Shown: positions 1-10,484, counted from the stretch's first letter. The stretch: 64,000 bases of DNA from Comamonas terrae (GCF_001544075.1 NZ_BCNT01000003.1:186001-250000), one strand, 5' to 3'. A program made the numbers and translations. The notes: a model not told the origin generated them from the letters alone.

Positions 1-1
1 G

Positions 2-1483
<1,482 letters not shown>

Positions 1484-1586
1484 TCCCACCCTCGGTCCTG
1501 AGTCCACTCACTGACCGCTTGCCGCCGCGCCGGCTCCGACAAGGGGTTGACGCGGCGTTCCTGCTCCTTCTGGCGGAAGAATTACC

Positions 1587-2711
1587 ATGTCCAAACGTGA
1601 CTACTACGAAGTCCTGGGCGTTGCCAAGAACGCTTCGGACGACGAACTGAAAAAAGCCTATCGCAAGCTGGCGATGAAATACCACCCTGACCGCAACCAG
1701 GGTGAAAAGGCCAAGGAAGCCGAAGAAAAATTCAAGGAGGCCAAGGAGGCCTACGAGATGCTTTCGGACGCCCAGAAACGCGCAGCCTACGACCAGTACG
1801 GCCATGCCGGCGTCGACCCCAACCGGGGCATGGGCGGCATGGGCGAAGGTTTTGGCGGCTTTGCCGAAGCCTTCGGCGACATCTTCGGCGACATGTTCAG
1901 CCAGGGCCGCCGCGGCGGCCGCCAGGTCTATCGCGGCAACGACCTCAGCTATTCCATGGAAATCACCCTGGAAGAAGCTGCCAAGGGCAAGGATGCGCAG
2001 ATCCGCATTCCGAGCTGGGACAACTGCGACACCTGCCACGGCAGCGGCGCCAAGCCCGGCACCAGCGCCAAGACCTGCTCCACCTGCAACGGCATGGGCA
2101 GCGTGCAGATGCGCCAGGGCTTCTTCAGCGTGCAGCAGACCTGCCCGCACTGCCGCGGCACCGGCAAGATCATTCCCGAGCCCTGCCCCTCCTGCGGCGG
2201 CCAGGGCAAGGTCAAGCGCCAGAAGACGCTGGAAGTCAAGATTCCGGCCGGCATCGACGACGGCATGCGCATCCGCTCGGCCGGCAACGGCGAGCCCGGC
2301 ACCAATGGCGGCCCGGCGGGCGATCTGTACATCGAGATCCGCATCAAGGACCACGACATCTTCGAGCGCGATGGCGACGACCTGCACTGCAACGTGCCGG
2401 TGAGCTTCATCACGGCCGCGCTTGGCGGCGAGATCGAAGTCCCCACCCTTTCGGGCAAGGCGGCCATCGACATCCCCGAAGGCACGCAGGCCGGCAAGCA
2501 GTTCCGCCTGCGCGGCAAGGGCATCAAGGGCATACGCTCCAGCTATCCGGGCGACCTGTACTGCCACATCGTGGTGGAAACGCCGGTCAAGCTCACCGAG
2601 CACCAGCGCAAGCTGCTCAAGGAACTGGACGAATCGCTCAAGAAGGGCGGCTCCAAGCACTCGCCCAGCGGCGAAAGCTGGACCGACCGCCTCAAGAGCT
2701 TCTTCAGCTGA
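1587..2711 (+). CDS. dnaJ: Chaperone protein DnaJ
   Basis: DnaJ (374 aa, normal length) stimulates the DnaK ATPase and delivers substrates to it. The J domain occupies about residues 4-70 and carries the essential HPD motif (KYHPDRNQG). A Gly/Phe-rich linker follows ([12 protein letters not shown]). Next come four CxxCxGxG-type zinc repeats at about residues 147-212 ([32 protein letters not shown]) and the C-terminal peptide-binding domains. It lies in the same direction as dnaK and is closed by an intrinsic terminator just after the stop, so dnaK-dnaJ probably ends one transcript here. Confidence 0.98.
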   Translation: MSKRDYYEVLGVAKNASDDELKKAYRKLAMKYHPDRNQGEKAKEAEEKFKEAKEAYEMLSDAQKRAAYDQYGHAGVDPNRGMGGMGEGFGGFAEAFGDIFGDMFSQGRRGGRQVYRGNDLSYSMEITLEEAAKGKDAQIRIPSWDNCDTCHGSGAKPGTSAKTCSTCNGMGSVQMRQGFFSVQQTCPHCRGTGKIIPEPCPSCGGQGKVKRQKTLEVKIPAGIDDGMRIRSAGNGEPGTNGGPAGDLYIEIRIKDHDIFERDGDDLHCNVPVSFITAALGGEIEVPTLSGKAAIDIPEGTQAGKQFRLRGKGIKGIRSSYPGDLYCHIVVETPVKLTEHQRKLLKELDESLKKGGSKHSPSGESWTDRLKSFFS

Positions 2712-2716
2712 ACAAA

Positions 2717-2744
2717 AAACGCAGCCACTGGCTGCGTTTTTTTT
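2717..2744 (+). terminator. Intrinsic terminator after dnaJ
   Basis: A near-perfect stem (ACGCAGCCA paired with TGGCTGCGT around a single-base loop core) is flanked by A and T runs. It is followed by eight T residues, starting about eight bases past the dnaJ stop. Confidence 0.92.
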
Positions 2745-2754
2745 ATCAGGCCGC

Positions 2755-2823
2755 GCCAAGATGAAAGCGCCCCTCCCGGAGGGGCAGCGTCTACGCGCGG
2801 CGAGGAGCGGGGGAGCCATTTTT
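2755..2823. repeat. REP-like palindromic element, type B
   Basis: This GC-rich element begins with a palindrome around GCCCCTCCCGGAGGGGC and ends in GGGGGAGCCAT next to the end of the following minus-strand gene. The stretch GCAGCGTCTACGCGCGGCGA is clearly related to GCAGCGGCTACACGCAGTGA in the copy near position 33,970. Similar elements abut other gene ends in this window (see findings). Confidence 0.6.
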
Positions 2824-2843
2824 CATGGCCGGACGGCCCCGGC

Positions 2844-4196
2844 TCAGCCCGGCTCCCGGACAGGCTTCCAGCTTCGGGCTTCGCGCTGGATGCGCAGACG
2901 CTCCGCCGGCGTCAGGGCTTCGCCGGCCGCCTGGGTGCGGGCTTCCAGCGACGCATCCTTGTCCCTGGCGACCAGCAGCCAGAAATAGGCCTTCTGCGGA
3001 TTCTTGGCCACGCCCTGGCCGCTGGTGTAGAGCGATGCCAGATTGGACTGGGCCAGCGTATAGCCCTGCTTGGCCGAGCGCTCGAACCATTGCACGGCCC
3101 TGGCCGGGTCGGCAGCAACCCCCTGGCCGTTCGCATACAGAAAGCCCAGCGTGGACTGCGCCGAAGCCAGGCCCTGGTTCGCGGCCTTCTCGAACCACTG
3201 GGCCGCGCGCTGCATGTCCTGCTTGACCACGGCGCCCTCGGCATAGGTCATGCCCGCGTTGTACTGGGCATCCACATGGCCTTGCTCGCCGGCCTTCTCG
3301 AACCATTTGAGCGCGGCCTTGGCATCCTCCTTCACTCCGCGGCCGCTGGCGTACATCACGCCCAGGCTGTACTGCCCGGCGGCTTCGCCTTTCTCGGCGG
3401 AGCGCTGAAACCACTGCACGGCCTGCGCCTCGTCCTTGGGCACGCCGCGGCCTTCGGCGTACATCAGGCCCAGGTTGTTCTGGGCAATGGCGTCGCCCTG
3501 ATCGGCCGCCTTGCGGTACCACAGGGCCGCCTGGGCGTCGTCCTGGGCCACGCCCCGTCCATTCGCATACAGCACGCCCAGGTCCGACTGAGCCGGCGCA
3601 TAGCCCTGCTCGGCCGCGCGCCGGTACAGCTGCACCGTCTGGGACAGGTCCTGCTTCACGCCGTTGCCGAAGCGGTAGCGCGACCCCAGCAGGTATTGGG
3701 CCTTGGCATCGCCGGCCTGGGCCGACTCGCGCAGCGCCGCCAGCTCCTTGGCGTCGTCGGCACTGCCGGCCGCTGCATTGGGAGCCGGGCTCCAGTGCTC
3801 CAGGCCCATGGGGACGGCAGCCGCTGCGGCGCCAGCGGCTGCCGCCCGGCCGGTGCGGCCGTGGCGGGAAGGTGCTGCGCCCTTCCTGGCCGCGCCCTTG
3901 GCTGCCTTGCCCGCCTTGGCTGGTGCGGCCTTGGCCGCAGGTTTCGCGGCGCCGGCCGGAGAACGGGCGGGCGCCGGCTTGGAAGATTTGCTGGCGGCTG
4001 CGGTCTTGCCCTTGGCGGGCGCGGCGTGCACAGCAACAGAACCCAGTGCCAGAGCCAGGCTTGCCACAGCCGTCAGGCAGGCATGGCTCCAGCGCAAGGC
4101 ATGGGAAGAAGAAGGTGAGGACGAAGGCAAGGCGGTATCGAAAAAAAAGGCCGGAAAGCTTCCGGCAGTTGGAGGGACAAGTCTGTCGAGGCTCAT
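2844..4196 (-). CDS. Sel1-repeat (SLR/TPR-like) secreted or envelope protein
   Basis: This 450-residue protein has an N-terminal export signal (hydrophobic stretch LTAVASLALALGSVAVHA, about residues 41-58) and an Ala/Lys/Pro-rich linker. Seven Sel1-like repeats follow, each with the pattern AQ..LG..Y..G.GV..D...A..W...AA.QG (about residues 165-410). Such solenoids mediate protein-protein contacts and often act in envelope or regulatory assemblies. The exact role is unknown. The signal peptide sits unusually far from the ATG, so the true start may be an internal TTG (near position 4132). It is divergent from the LysR gene and not obviously in an operon. Confidence 0.85.
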   Translation of the reverse strand: MSLDRLVPPTAGSFPAFFFDTALPSSSPSSSHALRWSHACLTAVASLALALGSVAVHAAPAKGKTAAASKSSKPAPARSPAGAAKPAAKAAPAKAGKAAKGAARKGAAPSRHGRTGRAAAAGAAAAAVPMGLEHWSPAPNAAAGSADDAKELAALRESAQAGDAKAQYLLGSRYRFGNGVKQDLSQTVQLYRRAAEQGYAPAQSDLGVLYANGRGVAQDDAQAALWYRKAADQGDAIAQNNLGLMYAEGRGVPKDEAQAVQWFQRSAEKGEAAGQYSLGVMYASGRGVKEDAKAALKWFEKAGEQGHVDAQYNAGMTYAEGAVVKQDMQRAAQWFEKAANQGLASAQSTLGFLYANGQGVAADPARAVQWFERSAKQGYTLAQSNLASLYTSGQGVAKNPQKAYFWLLVARDKDASLEARTQAAGEALTPAERLRIQREARSWKPVREPG

Positions 4197-4385
4197 ATTT
4201 TTGCAGCATGCTCTCGAAGCGTCACGCCACTTTACTGTCTGTTAACAGCTGGAAAAAACTCCGGCAGCCCGGCCAGCACATCGCCAGCCGATAGCAGACC
4301 CATCGCAAAAGCATCACCCATCGCCAGCAAAGACATCTCATTCAAAGATGGTTAAGCAATGATTTATAGGTAAGAATGCAATCAA

Positions 4386-4402
4386 CTTCTCTAAACGAGA
4401 AG
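4386..4402. promoter_or_regulatory. Putative LysR-type operator (T-N11-A box)
   Basis: The inverted repeat CTTCTC-taaac-GAGAAG contains a T-N11-A core and ends 14 bases before the LysR start codon. This position would suit autorepression by the adjacent regulator. It rests on motif shape and location only. Confidence 0.45.
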
Positions 4403-4416
4403 ACAGAGTCTCCCCC

Positions 4417-5388
4417 ATGAAGAATTCCGAGCGTAGTTTTGCAAGGCGCATAGACCTCACCTCGCTGCAGCTGTTCGTGGCTGTCTGCGAGCTGGGCAGC
4501 ATTGGCCGCGCCGCAGAGCGCGAGTTCATCGCGGCTTCGGCCGTGAGCAAGCGCCTGTCCGATCTTGAAGCCACCGTCGATACCGCGCTGCTGTACCGCC
4601 ACAGCCGCGGCGTGACGCTGACACCTGCGGGCGAAAGCCTGCTGCACCATGCGCGCAACGTGCTCTATGGCCTGGAACGCATGCAGGGCGAGCTGTCCGA
4701 GTATGCCGACGGCGTGCGCGGCCATGTGCGCATGCACGCCAACATGTCGGCCATCGTGCAGTTCCTGCCCGAAGACCTGGGTGCCTTCGCCCGCGAGCAC
4801 AGCCAGATCAAGATCGACCTGCAGGAGCACCTGAGCCCCGACGTGCTGAGCGCCGTGGCCGAGGGCACGGCCGATATCGGTATCTGCACGCTGGGCAATG
4901 CGTTGCAGCCTGGCAGCAAGCAGGCCACCGTGCAGCTGACCCAGGGCAATGTGCCGCTGCAATACCGCCGCTACCGCGAGGACCGGCTGGTCGTCGTCGT
5001 GCCCGAGCGCCATGCGCTGGCCGAGCGCGAAAGCGTGGCCTTCGCCGAAGTGCTGGAGTGGGACATCGTCAGCCTGCATGCGGGATCTTCCATCAGCCTG
5101 GCCATGCGCGCGGCCGCAGCCCAGGCCGGCCATGCGCTGCACCAGCGCATCCAGGTCACCAGCCTGGATGCCATGTGCCGCATGATCGACAATGGCCTGG
5201 GCCTGGGCCTGCTGCCGGACCGGGCCTTCGAGCTCATGCACGGCGTGGGCCATCTGCGCGCCGTGCACCTGAGCGATGACTGGGCACGCCGCGAACTGTG
5301 CGTGGTGGCGCGCGACTTCGACGCCCTGCCCGTCACCACCCGCCTGCTGGTGGACCACCTATGCCCTGCCGGCAGCGCCCGGGCCTGA
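4417..5388 (+). CDS. LysR-family transcriptional regulator
   Basis: This 323-residue protein has an N-terminal winged helix-turn-helix (about residues 13-72: [20 protein letters not shown] and [11 protein letters not shown]). The effector-binding domain (about 95-300) is related to the LysR substrate-binding fold. It lies 71 bases upstream of leuC on the same strand, which suggests a role in leucine-gene control or co-transcription with it. The ligand is not predictable from sequence. The ATG start is supported by typical family spacing to the helix-turn-helix and by the operator-like repeat just upstream. Confidence 0.9.
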   Translation: MKNSERSFARRIDLTSLQLFVAVCELGSIGRAAEREFIAASAVSKRLSDLEATVDTALLYRHSRGVTLTPAGESLLHHARNVLYGLERMQGELSEYADGVRGHVRMHANMSAIVQFLPEDLGAFAREHSQIKIDLQEHLSPDVLSAVAEGTADIGICTLGNALQPGSKQATVQLTQGNVPLQYRRYREDRLVVVVPERHALAERESVAFAEVLEWDIVSLHAGSSISLAMRAAAAQAGHALHQRIQVTSLDAMCRMIDNGLGLGLLPDRAFELMHGVGHLRAVHLSDDWARRELCVVARDFDALPVTTRLLVDHLCPAGSARA

Positions 5389-5459
5389 CGCCTGCTGACG
5401 GCCTGCCGCACGGCTTTACCGAATCCACACCCCGACAACCCCAACCTCACGAGACCGCC

Positions 5460-6881
5460 ATGGGACGCACCCTTTACGACAAGATTTTTGACGAGCACGT
5501 CGTTCACACCGAGGAAGACGGCACCTCCATCCTCTACATCGACCGCCACCTGGTGCACGAAGTGACCAGTCCCCAGGCCTTCGAGGGCCTGCGCATGGCC
5601 GGGCGCAAGCTGTGGCGCATCAGTTCCGTGGTGGCCACGGCCGACCACAATACGCCCACCGACGGCTGGGAGCGCGGCTACGACGGCATTGCCGATCCCA
5701 TCAGCAAGGAACAGATCACCACGCTCAACAGCAACATCGCCGAATTCGGCGCGGCCGCCTTCTTCCCCTTCATGGACAAGGGCCAGGGCATCGTCCACGT
5801 GATGGGCCCCGAGCAGGGCGCGACGCTGCCCGGCATGACCGTGGTCTGCGGCGACAGCCACACCTCCACGCACGGCGCCTTCGGCGCGCTGGCCCACGGC
5901 ATCGGCACCTCCGAGGTCGAGCATGTGATGGCCACGCAGACCCTGCTGGCCAAGAAGGCCAGGAACATGCTGGTCAAGGTCAACGGCAAGGTCGCCCCCG
6001 GCATCACGGCCAAGGACATCGTGCTGGCCATCATCGGCAAGATCGGCACGGCCGGCGGCACGGGCTACACCATCGAATTCGCGGGCGAAGCCATCCGCGA
6101 CCTGTCCATGGAGGGCCGCATGACCGTCTGCAACATGGCCATCGAAGGCGGCGCGCGCGCCGGTCTCGTAGCCGTGGATGACAAGACCATCAACTACATC
6201 AAGGGCCGCCCGCTGGCGCCCACCGGTGCCGAGTGGGATGCCGCCGTCGCCTATTGGAAAACGCTGCACTCCGACGCCGACGCCACGTTCGACCGCGTGG
6301 TCGAGCTCAACGCCGCCGAGATCGTGCCGCAGGTCACCTGGGGCACCTCGCCCGAGATGGTGCTGGGCGTGGATGCCACCGTACCCGATCCCGACAGGGA
6401 AAAGGACCCCAACAAGCGCGGCGCCATCGAGCGCGCCCTGACCTATATGGCCCTTACGCCCGGCAAGCCCATCAACGACATCTTCGTGGACAAGGTCTTC
6501 ATCGGCTCCTGCACCAACAGCCGCATCGAGGACATGCGCGAGGCCGCCGCCGTGGTCAGGAAGCTGGGCCAGAAGGTGGCCAGGAACATCAAGCTGGCCA
6601 TGGTCGTGCCCGGCTCCGGACTCGTGAAGGAACAGGCCGAGCGCGAAGGCCTGGACCAGATCTTCAAGGCCGCCGGCTTCGAATGGCGCGAGCCCGGCTG
6701 CTCCATGTGCCTGGCCATGAACGCCGACCGCCTGGAGCCCGGCGAGCGCTGCGCCTCCACCAGCAACCGCAACTTCGAAGGCCGCCAGGGCGCGGGAGGC
6801 CGCACCCACCTCGTCAGCCCGGCCATGGCCGCGGCCGCCGCCATCCACGGCCACTTCGTCGATATCCGCAAGTTCGCCTGA
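5460..6881 (+). CDS. leuC: 3-isopropylmalate dehydratase, large subunit
   Basis: LeuC (473 aa) is the [4Fe-4S] subunit of isopropylmalate isomerase, which converts 2- to 3-isopropylmalate in leucine synthesis together with LeuD. It is an aconitase-family protein. Cluster-ligand cysteines are visible in [12 protein letters not shown] and in [11 protein letters not shown], along with the conserved [15 protein letters not shown]. The start was placed at ATG 5460 ([15 protein letters not shown]) rather than further upstream, because this matches the family N-terminus. The genes for the small lipoprotein, leuD and leuB follow on the same strand. Confidence 0.98.
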   Translation: MGRTLYDKIFDEHVVHTEEDGTSILYIDRHLVHEVTSPQAFEGLRMAGRKLWRISSVVATADHNTPTDGWERGYDGIADPISKEQITTLNSNIAEFGAAAFFPFMDKGQGIVHVMGPEQGATLPGMTVVCGDSHTSTHGAFGALAHGIGTSEVEHVMATQTLLAKKARNMLVKVNGKVAPGITAKDIVLAIIGKIGTAGGTGYTIEFAGEAIRDLSMEGRMTVCNMAIEGGARAGLVAVDDKTINYIKGRPLAPTGAEWDAAVAYWKTLHSDADATFDRVVELNAAEIVPQVTWGTSPEMVLGVDATVPDPDREKDPNKRGAIERALTYMALTPGKPINDIFVDKVFIGSCTNSRIEDMREAAAVVRKLGQKVARNIKLAMVVPGSGLVKEQAEREGLDQIFKAAGFEWREPGCSMCLAMNADRLEPGERCASTSNRNFEGRQGAGGRTHLVSPAMAAAAAIHGHFVDIRKFA

Positions 6882-6909
6882 ACACATCCTCTCTTCAGCG
6901 AGTCCGACC

Positions 6910-7035
6910 ATGAAGCCACCGTTTCCGATCCTCCTGATTGGCCTGGCCCTCACCCTGGCCGCCTGCAACACCGTCAAGGGCATTGGCCAGGACGTGCAAA
7001 GCGCAGGCAGCGCCATCGAGCGCGCCGCTCGCTGA
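6910..7035 (+). CDS. Entericidin A/B-like small lipoprotein
   Basis: This 41-residue open frame has a signal sequence and the lipobox LAAC (residues 16-19). The mature part is only 23 residues: [20 protein letters not shown] and three more. That matches the entericidin (EcnA/EcnB) pattern of CNT.KG.G.D....G. Entericidins are tiny membrane lipoproteins described as a toxin/antidote pair in enterobacteria. Here there is a single copy between leuC and leuD with gaps of 28 and 26 bases, so it is probably co-transcribed with leucine biosynthesis. Why it sits there is unknown. Confidence 0.85.
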   Translation: MKPPFPILLIGLALTLAACNTVKGIGQDVQSAGSAIERAAR

Positions 7036-7061
7036 TCCCCCAGAACATACGCCTTCAAGCC

Positions 7062-7718
7062 ATGCAAAAATTCACCGTGCACAAGGGCCTTGTCGCCCCC
7101 ATGGACCGCGAGAACGTCGACACCGACGCCATCATTCCCAAGCAGTTCCTGAAGTCCATCAAGAAGACGGGCTTCGGCCCCAACCTGTTCGACGAATGGC
7201 GCTACCTGGACCAGCCCGGCCAGCCCGGCGTGCCCGAGTCCGAACGCAAGCCCAACCCCGACTTCGTGCTCAACCAGCCGCGCTACAAAGGCGCCAGCAT
7301 CCTGATCGCACGCAAGAACTTCGGCTGCGGCTCCAGCCGCGAGCACGCCCCCTGGGCGCTGGATCAGTACGGCTTCCGCGCCATCCTGGCCCCCAGCTTT
7401 GCCGACATCTTCTTCAACAACAGCTTCAAGAACGGCCTGCTGCCCATCGTGCTGCCCGAGGCCACGATCGACCTGCTGTTCAACGAAGTGGCGGCCTTCC
7501 CCGGCTACGAGCTGACCATCGACCTGGAGCGCCAGGTGATCGTGCGCCCCCAGGGTGAGGAAATCCCCTTCGACGTGATCGCCTTCCGCAAGTACTGCCT
7601 GCTCAACGGCTTCGACGACATCGGCCTGACCATGCGCCATGCCGACAAGATCAAGGCCTTCGAGGCCGAGCGTCTGGCGCAAAAGCCCTGGCTGGCTCAC
7701 ACATTGATCCAGCGCTGA
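7062..7718 (+). CDS. leuD: 3-isopropylmalate dehydratase, small subunit
   Basis: LeuD (218 aa, normal length) forms the swivelling small subunit of isopropylmalate isomerase with LeuC. Diagnostic segments are the N-terminal [19 protein letters not shown], the [20 protein letters not shown] active-site loop (about residues 83-103) and [16 protein letters not shown]. It is separated from leuC only by the small lipoprotein gene. A palindromic repeat lies between it and leuB. Confidence 0.98.
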   Translation: MQKFTVHKGLVAPMDRENVDTDAIIPKQFLKSIKKTGFGPNLFDEWRYLDQPGQPGVPESERKPNPDFVLNQPRYKGASILIARKNFGCGSSREHAPWALDQYGFRAILAPSFADIFFNNSFKNGLLPIVLPEATIDLLFNEVAAFPGYELTIDLERQVIVRPQGEEIPFDVIAFRKYCLLNGFDDIGLTMRHADKIKAFEAERLAQKPWLAHTLIQR

Positions 7719-7726
7719 TTCATTTC

Positions 7727-7820
7727 TATCAATAAATGAGCTGCCAACGCTCTCCATTCATAGACTTCCAAGCAAATTCAATATGAAGTCTATGAATATC
7801 AAGCGCAAGCAGTTATCAAA
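7727..7820. repeat. Long palindromic element between leuD and leuB
   Basis: The centre is a perfect 12-base inverted repeat, ATTCATAGACTT (7756-7767) with AAGTCTATGAAT (7786-7797), around an 18-base loop. Outside it, degenerate arms resemble AGCTGCCaaCGCT on the left and, read on the other strand, AACTGCttGCGCT on the right. This is the core of a dispersed family of elements in this window (see findings). The structure would form in the leuD-leuB transcript. Confidence 0.65.
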
Positions 7821-7837
7821 TTAATCAAAGGAACATC

Positions 7838-8914
7838 ATGAAGATCGCAGTGTTGCCCGGAGACGGCATCGGCCCCGAAATCGTCGCGGAAGCCGTCAAG
7901 GTGCTCGAAGCCCTGAACCTGGGCCTGGAAATGCAGACAGCCCCCGTGGGCGGCGCCGGCTATGAAGCCGAAGGCCATCCGCTGCCGCCCGCCACGCTCA
8001 AGCTGGCGCAGGAAGCCGACGCCATCCTGTTCGGCGCCGTGGGCGACTGGAAATACGACACGCTGGACCGCCCCCTGCGCCCCGAACAGGCCATCCTGGG
8101 CCTGCGCAAGGCCCTGGGCCTGTTCGCCAACTTCCGCCCCGCCATCTGCTACAAGGAACTGACCCATGCCTCCAGCCTCAAGCCCGAGCTGGTCGCGGGC
8201 CTGGACATCCTCATCATCCGCGAGCTGACCGGCGACATCTACTTCGGCCAGCCGCGCGGCCGCCGCAGCGCTCCCGACGGCCACTTCCCCGGCGCCGAGG
8301 AAGCCTTCGACACCATGCGCTACACCCGTCCCGAGATCGAGCGCATCGCCCACGTCGCCTTCCAGGCCGCGCAAAAGCGCAGCAAGCGCGTGACCAGCGT
8401 GGACAAGGCCAACGTGCTCGAAACCTTCCAGCTGTGGAAGGACGTGGTCACCGAAGTCGGCAAGCAGTACCCCGACGTGGCGCTGGACCACATGTACGTG
8501 GACAACGCCGCCATGCAGCTGGTCAAGGAGCCCAAGCGCTTCGACGTGGTGGTCACCGGCAACATGTTCGGCGACATCCTGTCCGACGAGGCCTCGATGC
8601 TCACCGGCTCCATCGGCATGCTGCCCTCGGCCTCGCTCAACGACAGGAAGCAGGGCCTGTACGAACCCAGCCACGGCTCGGCGCCCGACATCGCCGGCAA
8701 GGGCATCGCCAACCCGCTGGCCACCATCCTGTCGGCCGCGATGATGCTGCGCTTCTCGCTGAACCAGGAAGCCGCCGCCCAGCGCATCGAAGCCGCCGTG
8801 CAGAAGGTGCTGGCCAAAGGGTTGCGCACCGCCGACATCTACAGCGAAGGCACGACCAAGGTTTCCACCCGCGAAATGGGTGACGCCGTGGTCCGGGCGC
8901 TGGCCGAAGTCTGA
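7838..8914 (+). CDS. leuB: 3-isopropylmalate dehydrogenase
   Basis: LeuB (358 aa) oxidatively decarboxylates 3-isopropylmalate to 2-oxoisocaproate with NAD, the third leucine-pathway step. Motifs include [16 protein letters not shown] at the N-terminus, [25 protein letters not shown], the metal-binding [12 protein letters not shown] (about residues 245-257) and [19 protein letters not shown] clear ribosome-binding site (AAAGGA) precedes the ATG. It ends the leuC-leuD-leuB group; a 10-bp stem-loop follows. Confidence 0.98.
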   Translation: MKIAVLPGDGIGPEIVAEAVKVLEALNLGLEMQTAPVGGAGYEAEGHPLPPATLKLAQEADAILFGAVGDWKYDTLDRPLRPEQAILGLRKALGLFANFRPAICYKELTHASSLKPELVAGLDILIIRELTGDIYFGQPRGRRSAPDGHFPGAEEAFDTMRYTRPEIERIAHVAFQAAQKRSKRVTSVDKANVLETFQLWKDVVTEVGKQYPDVALDHMYVDNAAMQLVKEPKRFDVVVTGNMFGDILSDEASMLTGSIGMLPSASLNDRKQGLYEPSHGSAPDIAGKGIANPLATILSAAMMLRFSLNQEAAAQRIEAAVQKVLAKGLRTADIYSEGTTKVSTREMGDAVVRALAEV

Positions 8915-8926
8915 GCCACCGGCACC

Positions 8927-8957
8927 GCAAAGGCCGAGGCCAGCTCCCGGCCTTTGC
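8927..8957 (+). terminator. Stem-loop after leuB, possible terminator
   Basis: A perfect 10-bp stem (GCAAAGGCCG / CGGCCTTTGC) with an 11-base loop begins 13 bases past the leuB stop. It lacks a T run, so it may protect the 3' end or aid Rho-dependent termination rather than act as a classical terminator. Confidence 0.5.
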
Positions 8958-8974
8958 AGCAGATCATGTTTTCG

Positions 8975-8995
8975 GACGTTTTTGATCAAAACGTC
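8975..8995. promoter_or_regulatory. Inverted repeat upstream of the asd leader
   Basis: GACGTTTT (8975-8982) and AAAACGTC (8988-8995) flank TGATC, giving a near-perfect operator-like palindrome. It lies in an AT-rich island about 30-50 bases before the best promoter-like sequence. The cognate protein is unknown. Confidence 0.4.
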
Positions 8996-9021
8996 AAAAA
9001 TAAATCACAAATTTCGACGAT

Positions 9022-9078
9022 TTGACTATTGCATAAAGCACATTTAACAAACTGTGCTTTTACCGCAGTCGCTACAAT
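9022..9078 (+). promoter_or_regulatory. asd: Candidate asd promoter region
   Basis: TTGACT (9022-9027) and TAACAA (9045-9050) are 17 bases apart and resemble sigma-70 elements. A second -10-like hexamer, TACAAT, lies at 9073-9078, only ten bases before the ATG of the leader frame, without an obvious -35. An 8-bp stem (AAAGCACA 9035-9042 / TGTGCTTT 9053-9060) overlaps the first promoter. The region is markedly AT-rich for this genome. Confidence 0.4.
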
Positions 9079-9088
9079 CACAGCTCTT

Positions 9089-9196
9089 ATGTTTGCCGCC
9101 CGCCCTTTCCTCGCTGAAACCGCAGCACCCGCAGCCTCTGCCGGTGTGGACGTGCGCGCGCAAATCGTTAAGACCATTAAGACGATTACAGGCTGA
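9089..9196 (+). CDS. Putative asd leader peptide rich in Lys/Thr/Ile codons
   Basis: This 35-codon frame starts ATGTTTGCC and ends in QIVKTIKTITG followed by TGA. The last nine codons include two Lys, three Thr and two Ile, using ATT, ACA and ACG codons that look uncommon in this GC-rich genome. It lies 94 bases upstream of asd, whose enzyme serves the lysine, threonine, methionine and isoleucine branch. Alternative hairpins follow directly. The composition recalls the enterobacterial thr operon leader. No ribosome-binding site is evident, so a leaderless transcript or an internal GTG start (9146 or 9152) is possible. Peptide synthesis is inference. Confidence 0.5.
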   Translation: MFAARPFLAETAAPAASAGVDVRAQIVKTIKTITG

Positions 9197-9243
9197 CCCA
9201 GCCCGGTTCGTCGTGCGCCCCTGATCCGGCCAGACGAGCCGGA
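9191..9243 (+). promoter_or_regulatory. asd: Alternative hairpins (possible attenuator) before asd
   Basis: Three competing stems are visible. C is GGCTG/CAGCC (9191-9203), overlapping the leader stop codon. A is CCGGTTCGTC (9203-9212) with GACGAGCCGG (9233-9242), 10 bp with one G-U pair. B is TCCGGC (9225-9230) with GCCGGA (9238-9243). A and B share bases and exclude each other. There is no T run, so control could be Rho-dependent or act on translation. A small hairpin (9275-9289) also holds the asd ribosome-binding GGG in its loop. Confidence 0.45.
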
Positions 9244-9290
9244 CGAAGCAGTCTCAAGCTACTGTTTTCAAAACTGAAAGGGCGTTTCAA

Positions 9291-10403
9291 ATGAGCAAGC
9301 AACTGGTTGGTTTGGTAGGCTGGCGCGGCATGGTCGGTTCCGTGCTGATGGACCGCATGCAGGCCGAGGGCGACTTCGAGCTGATCGAGCCGGTCTTCTT
9401 CTCCACCTCCAATGCCGGCGGCAAGGCCCCGTCCATGGCCAAGACCCACACCCAGCTCAAGGATGCCAACGACATCGCCGAGCTGGCCAAGTGCGACATC
9501 ATCATCACCTGCCAGGGCGGCGACTACACCAAGGAAGTCTTCCCCAGGATCCGCGCCGCCGGCTGGAACGGCCACTGGATCGACGCCGCCTCCTCGCTGC
9601 GCATGGAGAGCGATGCCGTCATCGTGCTGGACCCCGTCAATGAAGACCTGATCAAGCAAAAGCTCGCCGCCGGCGGCAAGAACTGGATCGGCGGCAACTG
9701 CACCAACTCCATCCTGCTGATGGGCCTGGGCGGCCTGTTCAAGGCCGGCCTGGTCGAGTGGGTTTCCTCCATGACCTACCAGGCTGCCTCGGGCGGCGGC
9801 GCCAACCACATGCGCGAGCTGCTCAAGGGCATGGGCGTGGTGCACGCCGCCGTGGCCGATGAGCTGGCCACGCCTGCCTCCGCCATCCTGGAGATCGACC
9901 GCAAGGTGGCCGCCACCATCCGCGAGGACGTGCCCACCGAATTCTTCGGCGCCCCGCTGGCCGGCGGCCTGATCCCCTGGATCGACGCCCAGCTGGACAA
10001 CGGCCAGTCCAAGGAAGAATGGAAGGGCCAGGCCGAGGTCAACAAGATCCTGGGCACCGAAGCCACCATTCCCGTGGACGGCCTGTGCGTGCGCATCGGC
10101 GCCATGCGCTGCCACTCGCTGGCGCTGACACTCAAGCTCAAGAAGGACCTGCCGCTGGCCGAGATCGAGGCCCTGATCCGGAGCGGCAACCCCTGGGTCA
10201 AGTTCGTCGCCAACGAGCGTGCGCTCACCGTCAAGGAACTGACCCCTGCCGCCGTGACCGGCGGCCTCGAAGTGGCCGTGGGCCGCGTGCGCAAGCTCAA
10301 CATGGGCCCCGAGTACGTGTCCGCCTTCGTGATCGGCGACCAGCTGCTGTGGGGCGCCGCCGAACCGCTGCGCCGCATGCTGCGCATCCTGCTGGCCGCC
10401 TGA
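9291..10403 (+). CDS. asd: Aspartate-semialdehyde dehydrogenase
   Basis: Asd (370 aa) reduces beta-aspartyl phosphate to aspartate semialdehyde with NADPH, the branch point to lysine/diaminopimelate, threonine, methionine and isoleucine. The N-terminal dinucleotide-binding segment is [19 protein letters not shown]. The catalytic cysteine lies in [16 protein letters not shown] (about residue 135), and the dimerisation-domain segment [20 protein letters not shown] is present. It matches the gammaproteobacterial-type enzyme in length. The AAAGGG ribosome-binding site lies eight bases before ATG. A possible attenuation leader precedes it. Confidence 0.97.
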   Translation: MSKQLVGLVGWRGMVGSVLMDRMQAEGDFELIEPVFFSTSNAGGKAPSMAKTHTQLKDANDIAELAKCDIIITCQGGDYTKEVFPRIRAAGWNGHWIDAASSLRMESDAVIVLDPVNEDLIKQKLAAGGKNWIGGNCTNSILLMGLGGLFKAGLVEWVSSMTYQAASGGGANHMRELLKGMGVVHAAVADELATPASAILEIDRKVAATIREDVPTEFFGAPLAGGLIPWIDAQLDNGQSKEEWKGQAEVNKILGTEATIPVDGLCVRIGAMRCHSLALTLKLKKDLPLAEIEALIRSGNPWVKFVANERALTVKELTPAAVTGGLEVAVGRVRKLNMGPEYVSAFVIGDQLLWGAAEPLRRMLRILLAA

Positions 10404-10445
10404 GCGGCGCCGGCCTGGCTCTTGAGCCAGCGCAACTCCCCCTGA

Positions 10446-10484
10446 AGCGCCATGCCATCCCTTGGATGGATGGCGCTTTTTTCG
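10446..10484 (+). terminator. Intrinsic terminator after asd
   Basis: The stem AGCGCCATgCCATCC pairs with GGATGGaTGGCGCT around a short CTT loop, with one internal mismatch. Six T residues follow. It begins about 40 bases after the asd stop. Confidence 0.9.

Noticed and set aside
4971-7757. A 928-codon minus-strand open frame across the leucine genes
   Set aside because: It is antisense to leuC, the lipoprotein gene and leuD. Its composition (His, Gly, Ala, Val repeats) is typical of shadow frames in GC-rich DNA.
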